The position numbers and the translations under genes are program-made. This document shows positions 28,665-42,778 of a DNA stretch of 64,000 nt, one piece after another. Every line of letters starts with the position of its first letter. The stretch's first letter is position 1. The stretch covers positions 124,001-188,000 of the forward strand of contig RQOL01000914.1 of the NCBI GenBank assembly GCA_013076295.1, in the 5' to 3' direction. The notes under the pieces are model-generated. The model saw only the letters and a program-made list of their open reading frames with translations. It searched no databases and was not told where the DNA came from. The DNA comes from Sanderia malayensis (Eukaryota > Cnidaria > Scyphozoa > Semaeostomeae > Pelagiidae).

Positions 28665-29635
28665 GGCCGGAAGACCAAACTTATCATTAGTATTATTATA
28701 ATAATATACGCATAGCCCCAAGGCAAAAAAACAAGGACCGAAGGCAAACAAATGGTCCGACGATCAAACTTACCATTAGTATTGTTATGATAATCTTTGC
28801 ATGGCCCAAAGGCAAAAGCAAGGCCCAAAGGGAGACGAATGGCCCAAAGACCAAACTTACCCTTAGTATTATTGTGATAATAGACGCGTGGCCCAAAAGC
28901 AACCAAATGGCCCAAAGACCGAACTTCTCATGAGCATTATTATAATAATATACGCATAGCCCGAAGGCAAAAAAACAAGGACCGAAGGCAAACAAATGGC
29001 CCGACGATCAAACTTACCATTAGTATTATTATGATAATATACGCATTGCCCGAGGGCAACAGCAGGCCTGAAGGCAAACAAATGGCCCGAAGACCAAACT
29101 TACCATTAGTATTGTTATGATAATATATGCATGGCCCAAAGGCAAAAGCAAGGCCCAAAGGGAGACGAATGCCCCAAAGACCAAAGTTACCCTTAGTATT
29201 ATTATGATAATAGACACGTGGCCCAAAGGCAAACAAATGGCACGAAGACCAAACTTAGCATTAGTTTTATTATGATAATATACGAATGGCAGGAAGGCAA
29301 ACGCAAGGCCCGAAGGCAAAAACAAGGCCTGCAGGCAAAGAAAGGGCCCGAAGACCAAACTTACCATTAGTATTGTTATGATAATATATGCATGGCCCAA
29401 AGGCAAAAGCAAGGCCCAAAGGGAGACGAATGCCCCAAAGACCAAACTTACCCTTAGTATTATTAGGATAATAGACACGTGGCCCAAAGGCAACTAAATG
29501 GCCTGAAGACCAAACTTCTCATGAGCATTATTATGATAATAAACGCATGGCGCGAAGGCAAAAACAAGGCCCGAAGGCAAACAAATGGCCCGAAGACCAA
29601 ACTTACCATTAGTTTCATTATGATAATATACGCAT

Positions 29636-29730
29636 GGCCCGAAGGCAACGGTATGGCCTGAAGGCAACGGCATGGCCCGAAGGCAACAGTATGCCACAAA
29701 GGCAATCGCAAGGCCCGAAGGCAAACAAAT
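29636..29730. repeat. Expanded 19-bp run, n = 5
   Basis: Copy B partner of the run at 24712; shares CAACAGTATGCC and GGCAATCGCAA. Confidence 0.88.
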
Positions 29731-31707
29731 GGCTGGAAGACCAAACTTATCATTAGTATTATTATAATAATATACGCATAGCCCGAAGGCAAAAAAACAA
29801 GGACCGAAGGCAAACAAATGGCCCGACGATCAAACTTACCATTAGTATTATTATGATAATATACGCATTGCCCGAAGGCAACAGCAGGCCTGAAGGCAAA
29901 CAAGTGGCCCGAAGACCAAACTTACCATTAGCATTGTTATGATAATATATGCATGGCCCAAAGGCAAAAGCAAGGCCCAAAGGGAGACGAATGGCCCAAA
30001 GACCAAACTTACCATTAGTATTGTTATGATAATATATGCATGGCCCAAGGGCAAAAGCAAGGCCCAAAGGGAGACGAATGGCCCAAAGACCAAACTTACC
30101 TTTAGTATTATTATGATAATAGACGCGTGGCCCAAAAGCAACCAAATGGCCCAAAGACCAAACCTATCAGTAGTATTATAATGATAAAATACGCATGGCC
30201 CGCAGGCAAAAACAAGGCCTGAAGGCAAACAAATGGCCTGAAAACCAAACTTATCAATAGCATTATTATGATAATATATGCATGGCACGCAGGCAAAAAC
30301 AAGGCCTGCAGGCAAACAAATGGCCCGAAGTCCAAAATTACCCTTAGTATTATTATGATAATAGACGCGTGGCCCAAAAGCAACCAAATGGCCCAAAGAC
30401 CAAAGTTCTCATCAGCATTATTATGATAATATACGCATGGCACGAAGGCAAAAACAAAGTCCAAAGGCACACAAATGGCCCAAAGACCAAACTTACCATC
30501 ATTATTTTTATGATAATATACGCATGGCCCGAAGGCAAAAGCAAGGCCCAAAGGGAGACGAATGGCCCAAAGACCAAACTTACCATTAGTATTGTTATGA
30601 TAATATATGCATGGCCCAAGGGCAAAAGCAAGGCCCAAAGGGAGACGAATGGCCCAAAGACCAAAATTACCCTTAGTATTATTATGATAATAGACGCGTG
30701 GCCCAAAGCAACCAAATGGCCCGAAGACCAAACTTACCATTAGTATTGTTATGATAATATGTGCATGGCCCAAAGGCAAAAGCAAGGCCCAAAGGCACAC
30801 AAATGGCCCAAAGACCAAACTTACCATCATTATTATTATGATAATATACGCATGGCCCGAAGGCAAACAAATGGCCTGAAGACCAAACCTATCAGTAGTA
30901 TTATTATGATAATATACGCATGGCCTGACGGCAAAAACAAGGCCTGCAGGCAAGCAAATGGCCCGAAGACCAAACTTACCATTGGTATTATTATGATAAT
31001 ATACACATGGCCCGAAGGCAAACAAATGGCCTGAAGACCAAACCTATCAGTAGTATTATAATGATAATGGCCTGAAGACAAAACTTATCAATAGTATTAT
31101 TATGATAATATATGCATGGCCAACAGGCAAAAACAAGGCCTGCAGGGAAACAAATGGCCCGAAAACCAAACTTACCATTAGTATTGTTATGATAATATAT
31201 GCATGGCCCAAAGGCAAAAGCAAGGCCCAAAGGGAGACGAATGCCCCAAAGACCAAAGTTACCCTTAGTATTATTATGATAATAGACACGTGGCCCAAAG
31301 GCAAACAAATGGCACGAAGACCAAACTTAGCATTAGTTTTATTATGATAATATACGAATGGCACGAAGGCAAACGCAAGGCCCGAAGGCAAAAACAAGGC
31401 CTGCAGGCAAAGAAAGGGCCCGAAGACCAAACTTACCATTAGTATTGTTATGATAATATATGCATGGCCCAAAGGCAAAAGCAAGGCCCAAAGGGAGACG
31501 AATGCCCCAAAGACCAAACTTACCCTTAGTATTATTAGGATAATAGACACGTGGCCCAAAGGCAACTAAATGGCCCGAAGACCAAACTTCTCATGAGCAT
31601 TATTATGATAATAAACGCATGGCGCGAAGGCAAAAACAAGGCCCGAAGGCAAACAAATGGCCCGAAGACCAAACTTACCATTAGTTTCATTATGATAATA
31701 TACGCAT

Positions 31708-31802
31708 GGCCCGAAGGCAACGGTATGGCCTGAAGGCAACGGCATGGCCCGAAGGCAACAGCATGCCACAAAGGGAAACGCAAGGCCCGAAGGCAAACAA
31801 AT
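31708..31802. repeat. Expanded 19-bp run, n = 5
   Basis: Copy B partner of the run at 27025; shares AAAGGGAAACGCAA in the fourth unit. Confidence 0.88.
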
Positions 31803-32838
31803 GGCCGGAAGACCAAACTTATCATTAGTATTATTATAATAATATACGCATAGCCCGAAGGCAAAAAAACAAGGACCGAAGGCAAACAAATGGCCCGACG
31901 ATCAAACTTACCATTAGTATTATTATGATAATATACGCATTGCCCGAAGGCAACAGCAGGCCTGAAGGCAAACAAATGGCCCGAAGACCAAACTTACCAT
32001 TAGCATTGTTATGATAATATATGCATGGCCCAAAGGCAAAAGCAAGGCCCAAAGGGAGACGAATGGCCCAAAGACCAAACTTACCATTAGTATTGTTATG
32101 ATAATATATGCATGGCCCAAGGGCAAAAGCAAGGCCCAAAGGGAGACGAATGGCCAAAGACCAAACTTACCTTTAGTATTATTATGATAATAGACGCGTG
32201 GCCCAAAAGCAACCAAATGGCCCAAAGACCAAACCTATCAGTAGTATTATAATGATAAAATACACATGGCCCGCAGGCAAAAACAAGGCCTGAAGGCAAA
32301 CAAATGGCCTGAAAACCAAACTTATCAATAGCATTATTATGATAATATATGCATGGCACGCAGGCAAAAACAAGGCCTGCAGGCAAACAAATGGCCCGAA
32401 GTCCAAAATTACCCTTAGTATTATTATGATAATAGACGCGTGGCCCAAAAGCAACCAAATGGCCCAAAGACCAAAGTTCTCATCAGCATTATTATGATAA
32501 TATACGCATGGCACGAAGGCAAAAACAAGGCCCAAAGGCACACAAATGGCCCAAAGACCAAACTTACCATCATTATTTTTATGATAATATACGCATGGCC
32601 CGAAGGCAAAAGCAAGGCCCAAAGGGAGACGAATGGCCCAAAGACCAAACTTACCATTAGTATTATTAGGATAATAGACACGTGGCCCAAAGGCAACTAA
32701 ATGGCCCGAAGACCAAACTTCTCATGAGCATTATTATGATAATAAACCCATGGCGCGAAGGCAAAAACAAGGCCCGAAGGCAAACAAATGGCCCGAAGAC
32801 CAAACTTACCATTAGTTTCATTATGATAATATACGCAT

Positions 32839-32914
32839 GGCCCGAAGGCAACGGTATGGCCTGAAGGCAACGGCATGGCCCGAAGGCAACAGCATGCCAC
32901 AAAGGCAAACAAAT
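32839..32914. repeat. 19-bp run, n = 4
   Basis: Four units, core at 32915. The surrounding 2.3 kb matches 6750-9047, where the run has five units. The offset moves from 25903 to 25884 across it, a difference of exactly one 19-bp unit. Confidence 0.9.
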
Positions 32915-35112
32915 GTCCGGAAGACCAAACTTATCATTAGTATTATTATAATAATATACGCATAGCCCGAAGGCAAAAAAACAAGGACCGAAGGCAAACA
33001 AATGGCCCGACGATCAAACTTACCATTAGTATTATTATGATAATATACGCATTGCCTGAAGGCAACAGCAGGCCTGAAGGCAAACAAATGGCCCGAAGAC
33101 CAAACTTACCATTAGCATTGTTATGATAATATATGCAAGGCCCAAAGGCAAAAGCAAGGCCCAAAGGGAGACGAATGGCCCAAAGACCAAACTTACCATT
33201 AGTATTGTTATGATAATATATGCATGGCCCAAGGGCAAAAGCAAGGCCCAAAGGGAGACGAATGGCCAAAGACCAAACTTACCTTTAGTATTATTATGAT
33301 AATAGACGCGTGGCCCAAAAGCAACCAAATGGCCCAAAGACCAAACCTATCAGTAGTATTATAATGATAAAATACGCATGGCCCGCAGGCAAAAACAAGG
33401 CCTGAAGGCAAACAAATGGCCTGAAAACCAAACTTATCACTAGCATTATTATGATAATATATGCATGGCACGCAGGCAAAAACAAGGCCTGCAGGCAAAC
33501 AAATGGCCCGAAGTCCAAAATTACCCTTAGTATTATTATGATAATAGACGCGTGGCGCAAAAGCAACCAAATGGCCCAAAGACCAAAGTTCTCATCAGCA
33601 TTATTATGATAATATACGCATGGCACGAAGGCAAAAACAAGGCCCAAAGGCACACAAATGGCCCAAAGACCAAACTTACCATCATTATTTTTATGATAAT
33701 ATACGCATGGCCCGAAGGCAAAAGCAAGGCCCAAAGGGAGACGAATGGCCCAAAGACCAAACTTACCATTAGTATTGTTATGATAATATATGCATGGCCC
33801 AAGGGCAAAAGCAAGGCCCAAAGGGAGACGAATGGCCCAAAGACCAAACTTACCTTTAGTATTATTATGATAATAGACGCGTGGCCCAAAAGCAACCAAA
33901 TGGCCCAAAGACCAAACCTATCAGTAGTATTGTAATGATAAAATACGCATGGCCCGCAGGCAAAAGCAAGGCCCAAAGGGAGACGAATGGCCCAAAGACC
34001 AAACTTACCATTAGTATTGTTATGATAATATATGCATGGCCCAAGGGCAAAAGCAAGGCCCAAAGGGAGACGAATGGCCCAAAGACCAAAATTACCCTTA
34101 GTATTATTATGATAATAGACGCGTGGCCCAAAGCAACCAAATGGCCCGAAGACCAAACTTACCATTAGTATTGTTATGATAATATGTGCATGGCCCAAAG
34201 GCAAAAGCAAGGCCCAAAGGCACACAAATGGCCCAAAGACCAAACTTACCATCATTATTATTATGATAATATATGCATGGCCCGAAGGCAAACAAATGGC
34301 CTGAAGACCAAACCTATCAGTAGTATTATTATGATAATATACGCATGGCCTGACGGCAAAAACAAGGCCTGCAGGCAAGCAAATGGCCCGAAGACCAAAC
34401 TTACCATTGGTATTATTATGATAATATACACATGGCCCGAAGGCAAACAAATGGCCTGAAGACCAAACCTATCAGTAGTATTATAATGATAATGGCCTGA
34501 AGACAAAACTTATCAATAGTATTATTATGATAATATATGCATGGCCAACAGGCAAAAACAAGGCCTGCAGGGAAACAAATGGCCCGAAAACCAAACTTAC
34601 CATTAGTATTGTTATGATAATATATGCATGGCCCAAAGGCAAAAGCAAGGCCCAAAGGGAGACGAATGGCCCAAGACCAAAATTACCCTTAGTATTATTA
34701 TGATAATAGACGCGTGGCCCAAAAGCAACCAAATGGTCCAAAGACCAAAGTTCTCATCAACATTATTATGATAATATACGCATGGCACGAAGGCAAAAAC
34801 AAGGCCTGCAGGCAAACAAATGGCCCGAAGACCAAACTTACCATTAGTATTGTTATGATAATATATGCATGGCCCAAAGGCAAAAGCAAGTCCCAAAGGC
34901 AAACAAATGGCCCAAAGACCAAACTTACCTTTAGTATTATTATGATAATAGACCCGTGGCCCAAAAGCAACCAAATGGCCCAAAGACCAAACTTCTCATG
35001 AGCATTATTATGATAATATACGCATGGCATGAAGACAAAAACAAGGCCCGAAGGCAAACAAATGGCCCAAAGACCAAACTTACCATTAGTTTTATTATGA
35101 TAATATACACAT

Positions 35113-35207
35113 GGCCCGAAGGCAACGGTATGGCCTGAAGGCAACGGCATGGCCCGAAGGCAACAGCATGGCACAAAGGCAAACGCAAGGCCTGAAGGCA
35201 AACAAAT
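35113..35207. repeat. Expanded 19-bp run, n = 5
   Basis: Partner of the run at 2066, inside the segment repeated at a 33047-bp offset. Confidence 0.88.
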
Positions 35208-36481
35208 GGCCGGAAGACCAAACTTATCATTAGTATTATTATAATAATATACCCATAGCCCGAAGGCAAAAAAACAAGGACCGAAGGCAAACAAATGGAT
35301 CGAAGACCAAATTTACCATCAGTATTATTATGATAATATACGCATGGCCCAAAGGCAAACAAATGGCCTAAAGACCAAACCTATCAGTAGTATTATTATG
35401 ATAATAGATGCGTTGCCCAAAAGCAACGAAATGGCCCAAAGACCAAACTTCTCATGAGCATTATTATAATAATATACGCATGGCACGAAGGCATAAACAA
35501 GGCCTGAAGGCAAACAAATGGCCCGAAGACCAAACTTACCATTAGTATTGTTATGATAATATATGCATGGCCCAAAGGCAAAAGCAAGGCCCAAAGGGAG
35601 ACGAATGGCCCAAAGACCAAACTTACCTTTAGTATTATTATGATAATAGACGCGTGGCCCAAAAGCAACCAAATGGCCCAAAGGCCAAACTTCTCACGAG
35701 CATTATTATGATAATATACGCATGGCACGAAGGCAAAAACAAGGCCCGAAGGCAAACAAATGGCCCGAAGACCAAACTTACCTTTAGTATTGTTATGATA
35801 ATATGTGCATGGCCCAAAGGCAAAAGCAAGGCCCAAAGGCAAACAAATGGCCCGAAGACCAAACTTACCATCAGTATTATTATGATGATATACGCATGGC
35901 CCGAAGGGAAACAAATGGCCTGAAGACAAAACCTATCAGTAGTATTATTATGATAATACACGCATGGCCTGAAGGCAAAAACAAGGCCTGCAGGCAAACA
36001 AATGGCCCAAAGACCAAACTTACCCTTAGTATTATTATGATAATAGACGCGTTGCCCAAAAGCAACCAAATGGCCCAAAGACCAAACTTCTCATGAGCAT
36101 TATTTTGATAATATACGCATGGCACGAAGGCAAAAAAAGGCCCGAAGGCAAACAAATGGCCCGAAGACCAAACTTACCATTAGTATTGTTATGATAATAT
36201 ATGCATGGCCCAAAGGCAAAAGCAAGGCCCAAAGGGAGACGAATGGCCCAAAGACCAAACTTATCAATAGTATTATTATGATAATTTATGCATGGCCCGC
36301 AGGCAAAAACAAGGCCTGCAGGCAAACAAATGGCCCGAAGACCAAACTTACCATTAGTATTGTTATGATAATATATGCATGGCCCAAAGGCAAAAGCAAG
36401 GCCCAAAGGGAGACGAATGGCCCAAAGACCAAAATTACCCTTAGTATTATTATGATAATAGACGCGTGGCCCAAAAGCAAC

Positions 36482-36489
36482 CAAATGGC
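36482..36489 (+). repeat. Left target-site duplication, LINE copy 2
   Basis: CAAATGGC, paired with 37034-37041. Confidence 0.8.
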
Positions 36490-36858
36490 TTGCAGAAAGT
36501 ACAATTCGCCGCTGCAGCTTTTGTAACTGGAAATTACATAAACAATACAAAAGCCATTTTGAAATTGGGATGGCTGCCTATAAAGGAAAGAAGGGAACTG
36601 AACCTTCTGAAAATGACATTCAAAGCGATGAACTATGAGTTCTGGCCATCATATTTGACACTCGAAGAAAAAAAGTTTACCAGAGAGCTTCGATCAAGCA
36701 GTGCAAGATCACTCGTGATCCCAAGGGAAACTGGAACTTTTCAGGATATTGCAGGAAAGCTGTTTAATTCTTTGCCAGAAAACATAAGGAACTGCCGTAT
36801 TTACATTAATTTTTTAACATTATCTAAAGCATTTTTAAAGAATAAAATTGTACCATAG
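36490..36858 (+). pseudogene. LINE reverse-transcriptase C-terminal fragment, copy 2
   Basis: 122 residues, open to TAG at 36856-36858. It differs from copy 1 at residue 106 (Ser to Ile) and residue 122 (Thr to Pro). Both are amino-acid-changing differences, as expected for unconstrained sequence. All upstream RT and endonuclease parts are missing. Confidence 0.87.
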
Positions 36859-36937
36859 GTTTTTAATTAGACGCAATGTAATAAGTTATTCATATTATGG
36901 ACGACATTAATTTATTCAGGACAATCTATATTCTTTT

Positions 36938-36943
36938 AATAAA
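36938..36943 (+). promoter_or_regulatory. Polyadenylation signal AATAAA of LINE copy 2
   Basis: Same place in the 3' untranslated region as in copy 1. Confidence 0.5.
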
Positions 36944-37004
36944 GACATTATTGTATGTAGTACTTAACAGAGAATAGCCATGTTATGTGGATCTGTTAAT
37001 ATCC

Positions 37005-37033
37005 ATTATTATTATTATTATTATTATTATTAT
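37005..37033 (+). repeat. (ATT)n 3' tail of LINE copy 2
   Basis: 29 bp of pure ATT repeat, the same length as in copy 1. A tail that normally slips easily has kept its length, which fits a young duplication. Confidence 0.9.
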
Positions 37034-37041
37034 CAAATGGC
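37034..37041 (+). repeat. Right target-site duplication, LINE copy 2
   Basis: CAAATGGC after the tail; the flank carries the same GTTCCAATCAGC variant as copy 1. Confidence 0.8.
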
Positions 37042-37479
37042 CCAAAGACCAAAGTTCCAATCAGCATTATTATGATAATATACGCATGGCACAAAGGCAA
37101 AAACAAGGCCTGCAGGCAAACAAATGGCCCGAAGACCAAACTTACCATCAGTATTATTATGATGATATACGCATGGCACGAAGGCAAACACAAGGCCCGA
37201 AGGCAAACAAATGGCCCGAAGACCAAACTTACCATCAGTATTATTATGATGATATACGCATGGCCCGAAGGGAAACAAATGGCCTGAAGACCAAAGCTAT
37301 CAGTAGTATTATTATGATAATACACGCATGGCCCAAAGGCAAAAACAAGGCCTGCAGGCAAACAAATGGCCCGAAGACCAAACTTAACATTAGTATTGTT
37401 ATGATAATATATGCATGGCCCAAAGGCAAAACAAGGCCCGAAGGAAGACGAATGCCCCAAAAACCAAACTTACCCTTAG

Positions 37480-37495
37480 TATTATCATGATAATA
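37480..37495. repeat. Perfect 16-bp palindrome in a satellite core
   Basis: TATTATCATGATAATA is its own reverse complement. Most cores read TATTATTATGATAATA, with 6-bp arms and a 4-base centre; here one T-to-C change makes the palindrome perfect. Confidence 0.7.
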
Positions 37496-38423
37496 GACAC
37501 GTGGCCCAAAGGCAACCAAATGGCCCGAAGACCAAACTTCTCATGAGCATTATTATGATAATATACGCATGGCACGAAGGCAAAAACAAGGCCCGAAGGC
37601 AAACAAATGGCCCGAAGACCAAACTTACCATCATTATTTTTATGATAATATACGCATGGCCCGAAGGCAAAAACAAGGCCTGCAGGCAAACAAATGGCCC
37701 GAAGACCAAACTTACCATTAGTATTATTATGATAATATACGCATGGCCCGAAGGCAAACAAATGGCCTGAAGACCAAACCTATCAGTAGTATTATAATGA
37801 TAATGGCCTGAAGACAAAACTTATCAATAGTATTATTATGATAATATATGCATGGCCAACAGGCAAAAACAAGGCCTGCAGGGAAACAAATGGCCCGAAG
37901 ACCAAACTTACCATTAGTATTGTTATGATAATATATGCATGGCCCAAAGGCAAAAGCAAGGCCCAAAGGGAGACGAATGGCCCAAGACCAAAATTACCCT
38001 TAGTATTATTATGATAATAGACGCGTGGCCCAAAAGCAACCAAATGGTCCAAAGACCAAAGTTCTCATCAACATTATTATGATAATATACGCATGGCACG
38101 AAGGCAAAAACAAGGCCTGCAGGCAAACAAATGGCCCGAAGACCAAACTTACCATTAGTATTGTTATGATAATATATGCATGGCCCAAAGGCAAAAGCAA
38201 GGCCCAAAGGGAGACGAATGGCCCAAAGACCAAAATTACCCTTAGTATTATTATGATAATAGACACGTGGCCCAAAGGCAACCAAATGGCCCGAAGACCA
38301 AACTTCTCATGAGCATTATTATGATAATAAACGCATGGCCCGAAGGCAAAAACAAGGCCCGAAGGCAAACAAATGGCCCGAAGACCAAACTTAGCATTAG
38401 TTTTATTATGATAATATACGAAT

Positions 38424-38537
38424 GGCCCGAAGGCAACGGTATGGCCTGAAGGCAACGGCATGGCCCAAAGGCAACAGCATGGCACGAAGGCAAACGCAAG
38501 GCCCGAAGGCAAAAACAAGGCCTGCAGGCAAAGAAAT
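38424..38537. repeat. Expanded 19-bp run, n = 6
   Basis: Partner of the six-unit run at 14914, in the segment carrying LINE copy 2. Confidence 0.88.
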
Positions 38538-41074
38538 GGCCCGAAGACCAAACTTACCATTAGTATTGTTATGATAATATATGCATGGCCCAAAGGCAAA
38601 AGCAAGGCCCAAAGGGAGACGAATGCCCCAAAGACCAAACTTACCCTTAGTATTATTAGGATAATAGACACGTGGCCCAAAGGCAACTAAATGGCCCGAA
38701 GACCAAACTTCTCATGAGCATTATTATGATAATAAACGCATGGCCCGAAGGCAAAAACAAGGCCCGAAGGCAAACAAATGGCCTGAAGACCAAACTTACC
38801 ATTAGTATTGTTATGATAATCTTTGCATGGCCCAAAGGCAAAAGCAAGGCCCAAAGTGAGACGAAAGGCCCAAAGACCAAACTTACCCTTAGTATTATTA
38901 TGATAATAGACGCGTGGCCCAAAAGCAACCAAATGGCCCAAAGACCAAACTTCTCATGAGCATTATTATGATAATATACGCATGGCACGAAGGCAAAAAA
39001 GGCCCGAAGGCAAACAAATGGCCCGAGGACCAAACTTACTATTAGTATTGTTATGATAATATATGCATGGCCCAAAGGCAAAAGCAAGGCCCAAAGGTAG
39101 ACGAATGGCCCAAAGACCAAACTTACCTTTAGTATTATTATGATAATAGACCCGTGGCCCAAAAGCAACCAAATGGCCCAAAGACCAAACTTCTCATGAG
39201 CATTATTATGATAATATGTGCATGGCCCAAAGGCAAAAGCAAGGCCCAAAGGCAAACAAATGGATCGAAGACCAAACTTACCATCAGTATTATTATGATA
39301 ATATACGCATGGCCCGAAGGCAAACAAATGGCCTAAAGACCAAACCTATCAGTAGTATTATTATGATAATAGACGCGTGGCCCAAAAGCAACCAAATGGC
39401 CCAAAGACCAAACTTCTCATGAGCATTATTATGATAATATACGCATGGCACGAAGGCAAAAACAAGGCCTGAAGGCAAACAAATGGCCCGAAGACCAAAC
39501 TTACCATTAGTATTATTATGATATCATACGCATGGCCCGAAGGCAAACAAATGGCCTGAAGACCAAACCTATCAGTAGTATTATAATGATAATATATGCA
39601 TGGCCCCCAGGCAAAGACAAGGCCCGAAGGCGAACAAATGGCCTGAAGACCAAACTTATCAATAGTATTATTATGATAATATATGCATGGCTCCCAGGCA
39701 AAAACAAGGCCTGCAGGCAAACAAATGGCCCGAAGACCAAACTTACCATTAGTATTGTTATGCTAATATATGCATGGCCGAAAGGCAAAAGCAAGGCCCA
39801 AAAGGAGACGAATGGCCCAAAGACCAAACTCACCCTTAGTATTATTATGATAATAGACGCGTGGCCCAAAAGCTACCAAATGGCCCAAAAACCAAACTTC
39901 TCATCAGCATTATCATGATAATATACACATGGCACGAAGGCAAAAACAAGGCCTGCAGGCAAACAAATGGCCCGAAGACCAAACTTACCATTAGTATTGT
40001 TATGACAATATATGCATGGCCCAAAGGCAAAAGCAAGGCCCAAAGGGAGACGAATGGCCCAAAGACCAAACTTACCCTTAGTATTATTATGATAATAGAC
40101 ACGTGGCCCAAAGGCAACCAAATGGCCCGCATACCAAACTTCTCATGAGCATTATTATGATAATATACGCATGGCCCGAAGACAAAATTAAGGCCCGAAG
40201 GCAAACAAATGGCCCGAAGACCAAACTTACCATTAGTATTGTTATGACAATATATGCATGGCCCAAAGGCAAAAGCAAGGCCTGCAGGCAAACAAATGGC
40301 CCGAAGACCAAACTTACCATTAGTATTGTTATGATAATATATGCATGGCCCAAAGGCAAAAGCAAGGCCTGCAGGCAAACAAATGGCCCGAAGACCAAAC
40401 TTACCTTTAGTATTGTTATGATAATATGTGCATGGCCCAAAGGCAAAAGCACGGCCCAAAAGCAAACAAATGGCCCAAAGACCAAACTTATCTTTAGTAT
40501 TGTTATGATAATATGTGCATGGCCCAAAGGCAAAAGCAAGGCCCAAAGGCAAACAAATGGCCCGAAGACCAAACTTACCATCAGTATTATTATGATGATA
40601 TACGCATGGCCCGAAGGGAAACAAATGGCCTGAAGACCAAACCTATCAGTAGTATTATTATGATAATACACGCATGGCCCGAAGGCAAAAACAAGGCCTG
40701 CAGGCAAACAAATGGCCCGAAAACCAAACTTACCATTAGTATTGTTATGATAATATATGCATGGCCCAAAAGCAAAACAAGGCCCAAAGGAAGACGAATG
40801 CCCCAAAGACCAAATTTACCCTTAGTATTATTATGATAATAGACACGTGGCCCAAAGGCAACCAAATGGCCCGAAGACCAAACTTCTCATGAGCATTATT
40901 ATGATAATATACGCATGGCACAAAGGCAAAAACAAGGCCCGAAGGCAAACAAATGGCCCGAAGACCAAACTTACCATCAGTATTATTTATGATGATATAC
41001 GCATGGCCCAAAGGGAAACAAATGGCCTGAAGACCAAACCTATCAGTAGTATTATTATGATAATACATGCATGG

Positions 41075-42570
41075 CCCGAAGGCAAAAACAAGGCCTGCAG
41101 GCAAACAAATGGCCCGAAGACCAAACTTACCATTAGTATTGTTATGACAATATATGCATGGCCCAAAGGCAAAAGCAAGGCCCAAAGGGAGACGAATGGC
41201 CCAAAGACCAAACTTACCCTTAGTATTATTATGATAATAGACACGTGGCCCAAAGGCAACCAAATGGCCCGAATACCAAACTTCTCATGAGCATTATTAT
41301 GATAATATACGCATGGCAAGAAGACAAAACAAGGCCCGAAGGCAAACAAATGGCCCGAAGACCAAACTTACCATTAGTATTATTATGATAATATACGCAT
41401 GGCCCGAAGGCAAACAAATGGCCTGAAGACCAAACCTATCAGTAGTATTATTATGATAATATATGCATGGCCCCCAGGCAAAAACAAGGCCTGCAGGCAA
41501 ACAAATGGCCCGAAGACCAAACTTACCATTAGTATTGTTATGATAATATATGCATGGCCGAAAGGCAAAGGCAAGGCCCAAAGGGAGACGAATGGCCCAA
41601 AGACCAAACTTACCCTTAGTATTATTATGATAATAGACGCGTGGCCCAAAAGCTACCAAATGGCCCAAAGACCAAACTTCTCATCAGCATTATCATGATA
41701 ATATACACATGGCACGAAGGCAAAAACAAGGCCTGCAGGCAAACAAATGGCCCGAAGACCAAACTTACCATTAGTATTGTTATGACAATATATGCATGGC
41801 CCAAAGGCAAAAGCAAGGCCCAAAGGGAGACGAATGGCCCAAAGACCAAACTTACCCTTAGTATTATTATGATAATATACACGTGGCCCAAAGGCAACCA
41901 AATGGCCCGAATACCAAACTTCTCATGAGCATTATTATGATAATATACGCATGGCACGAAGACAAAACAAGGCCCGAAGGCAAACAAATGGCCCGAAGAC
42001 CAAACTTACCATTAGTATTATTATGATAATATACGCATGGCCCGAAGGCAAACAAATGGCCTGAAGACCAAACCTATCAGTAGTATTATTATGATAATAT
42101 ATGCATGGCCCCCAGGCAAAAACAAGGCCTGCAGGCAAACAAATGGCCCGAAGACCAAACTTACCATTAGTATTGTTATGATAATATATGCATGGCCGAA
42201 AGGCAAAGGCAAGGCCCAAAGGGATACGAATGGCCCAAAGACCAAACTTACCCTTAGTATTATTATGATAATAGACGCGTGGCCCAAAAGCTACCAAATG
42301 GCCCAAAGACCAAACTTCTCATCAGCATTATCATGATAATATACACATGGCACGAAGGCAAAAACAAGGCCTGCAGGCAAACAAATGGCCCGAAGACCAA
42401 ACTTACCATTAGTATTGTTATGACAATATATGCATGGCCCAAAGGCAAAAGCAAGGCCCAAAGGGAGACGAATGGCCCAAAGACCAAACTTACCCTTAGT
42501 ATTATTATGATAATATACACGTGGCCCAAAGGCAACCAAATGGCCCGAATACCAAACTTCTCATGAGCAT
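41075..42570 (+). repeat. Tandem repeat, period 638 bp
   Basis: 41297-41930 recurs at 41935-42568 with GCCCCCAGGC and AGCTACCAAATGG markers in both. The left unit also matches 17931-18560. Confidence 0.82.
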
Positions 42571-42778
42571 TATTATTATAATATACGCATGGCCCGAAGA
42601 CAAAATTAAGGCCCGAAGGCAAACAAATGGCCCAAAGACCAAACTTACCATTAGTATTGTTATGATAATATATGCATGGCCCAAAGGCAAAAGCAAGGCC
42701 CAAAGGGAGACGAATGGCCCAAAGACCAAAATTACCCTTAGTATTATTATGATAATAGACGCGTGGCCCAAAAGCAAC

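Larger units (their letters stand above)
22847..32455 (+). repeat. 4.9-kb direct tandem duplication
   Basis: Copy A is about 22847-27770 and copy B about 27771-32455. The offset is 4924-4925 through the first half, then 4683 after about 25.7 kb, then 4685. The drop equals one 242-bp trimer lost from copy B (or gained by A). The junction at 27771 falls within the CAAATGGCCC motif found in every monomer, as expected for unequal exchange between misaligned monomers. Confidence 0.88.
13524..36489. repeat. Satellite array, block 2
   Basis: The same satellite family, lying between LINE copies 1 and 2. It is richer in expanded 19-bp runs than block 1 and holds the 832-bp tandem repeats (21605-23320) and the 4.9-kb tandem duplication (22847-32455). 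The right part is a mosaic of segments found elsewhere: 32655-34930 resembles 6750-9047, and 34905-36007 resembles 1858-2960. No gene or unique stretch over 100 bp is seen. Confidence 0.97.
36490..37033 (+). mobile_element. 5'-truncated LINE 3' end, copy 2
   Basis: Same 544-bp element, breakpoints and tail length as copy 1, at an exact offset of 23510. By eye only two bases differ from copy 1: one in codon 106 and one in codon 122. Flanking satellite matches copy 1 from about 36250 to beyond 38800 at the same offset, apart from scattered base changes. The LINE therefore came here with its satellite surroundings and not by a new insertion. Confidence 0.93.
36250..42095 (+). repeat. LINE-bearing segmental repeat, right copy
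   Basis: Partner of 12740-18730. It lacks the 19-bp expansion at 15319 and two neighbouring monomers, and has two extra 87-bp monomers near 40.2-40.4 kb. Confidence 0.88.
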
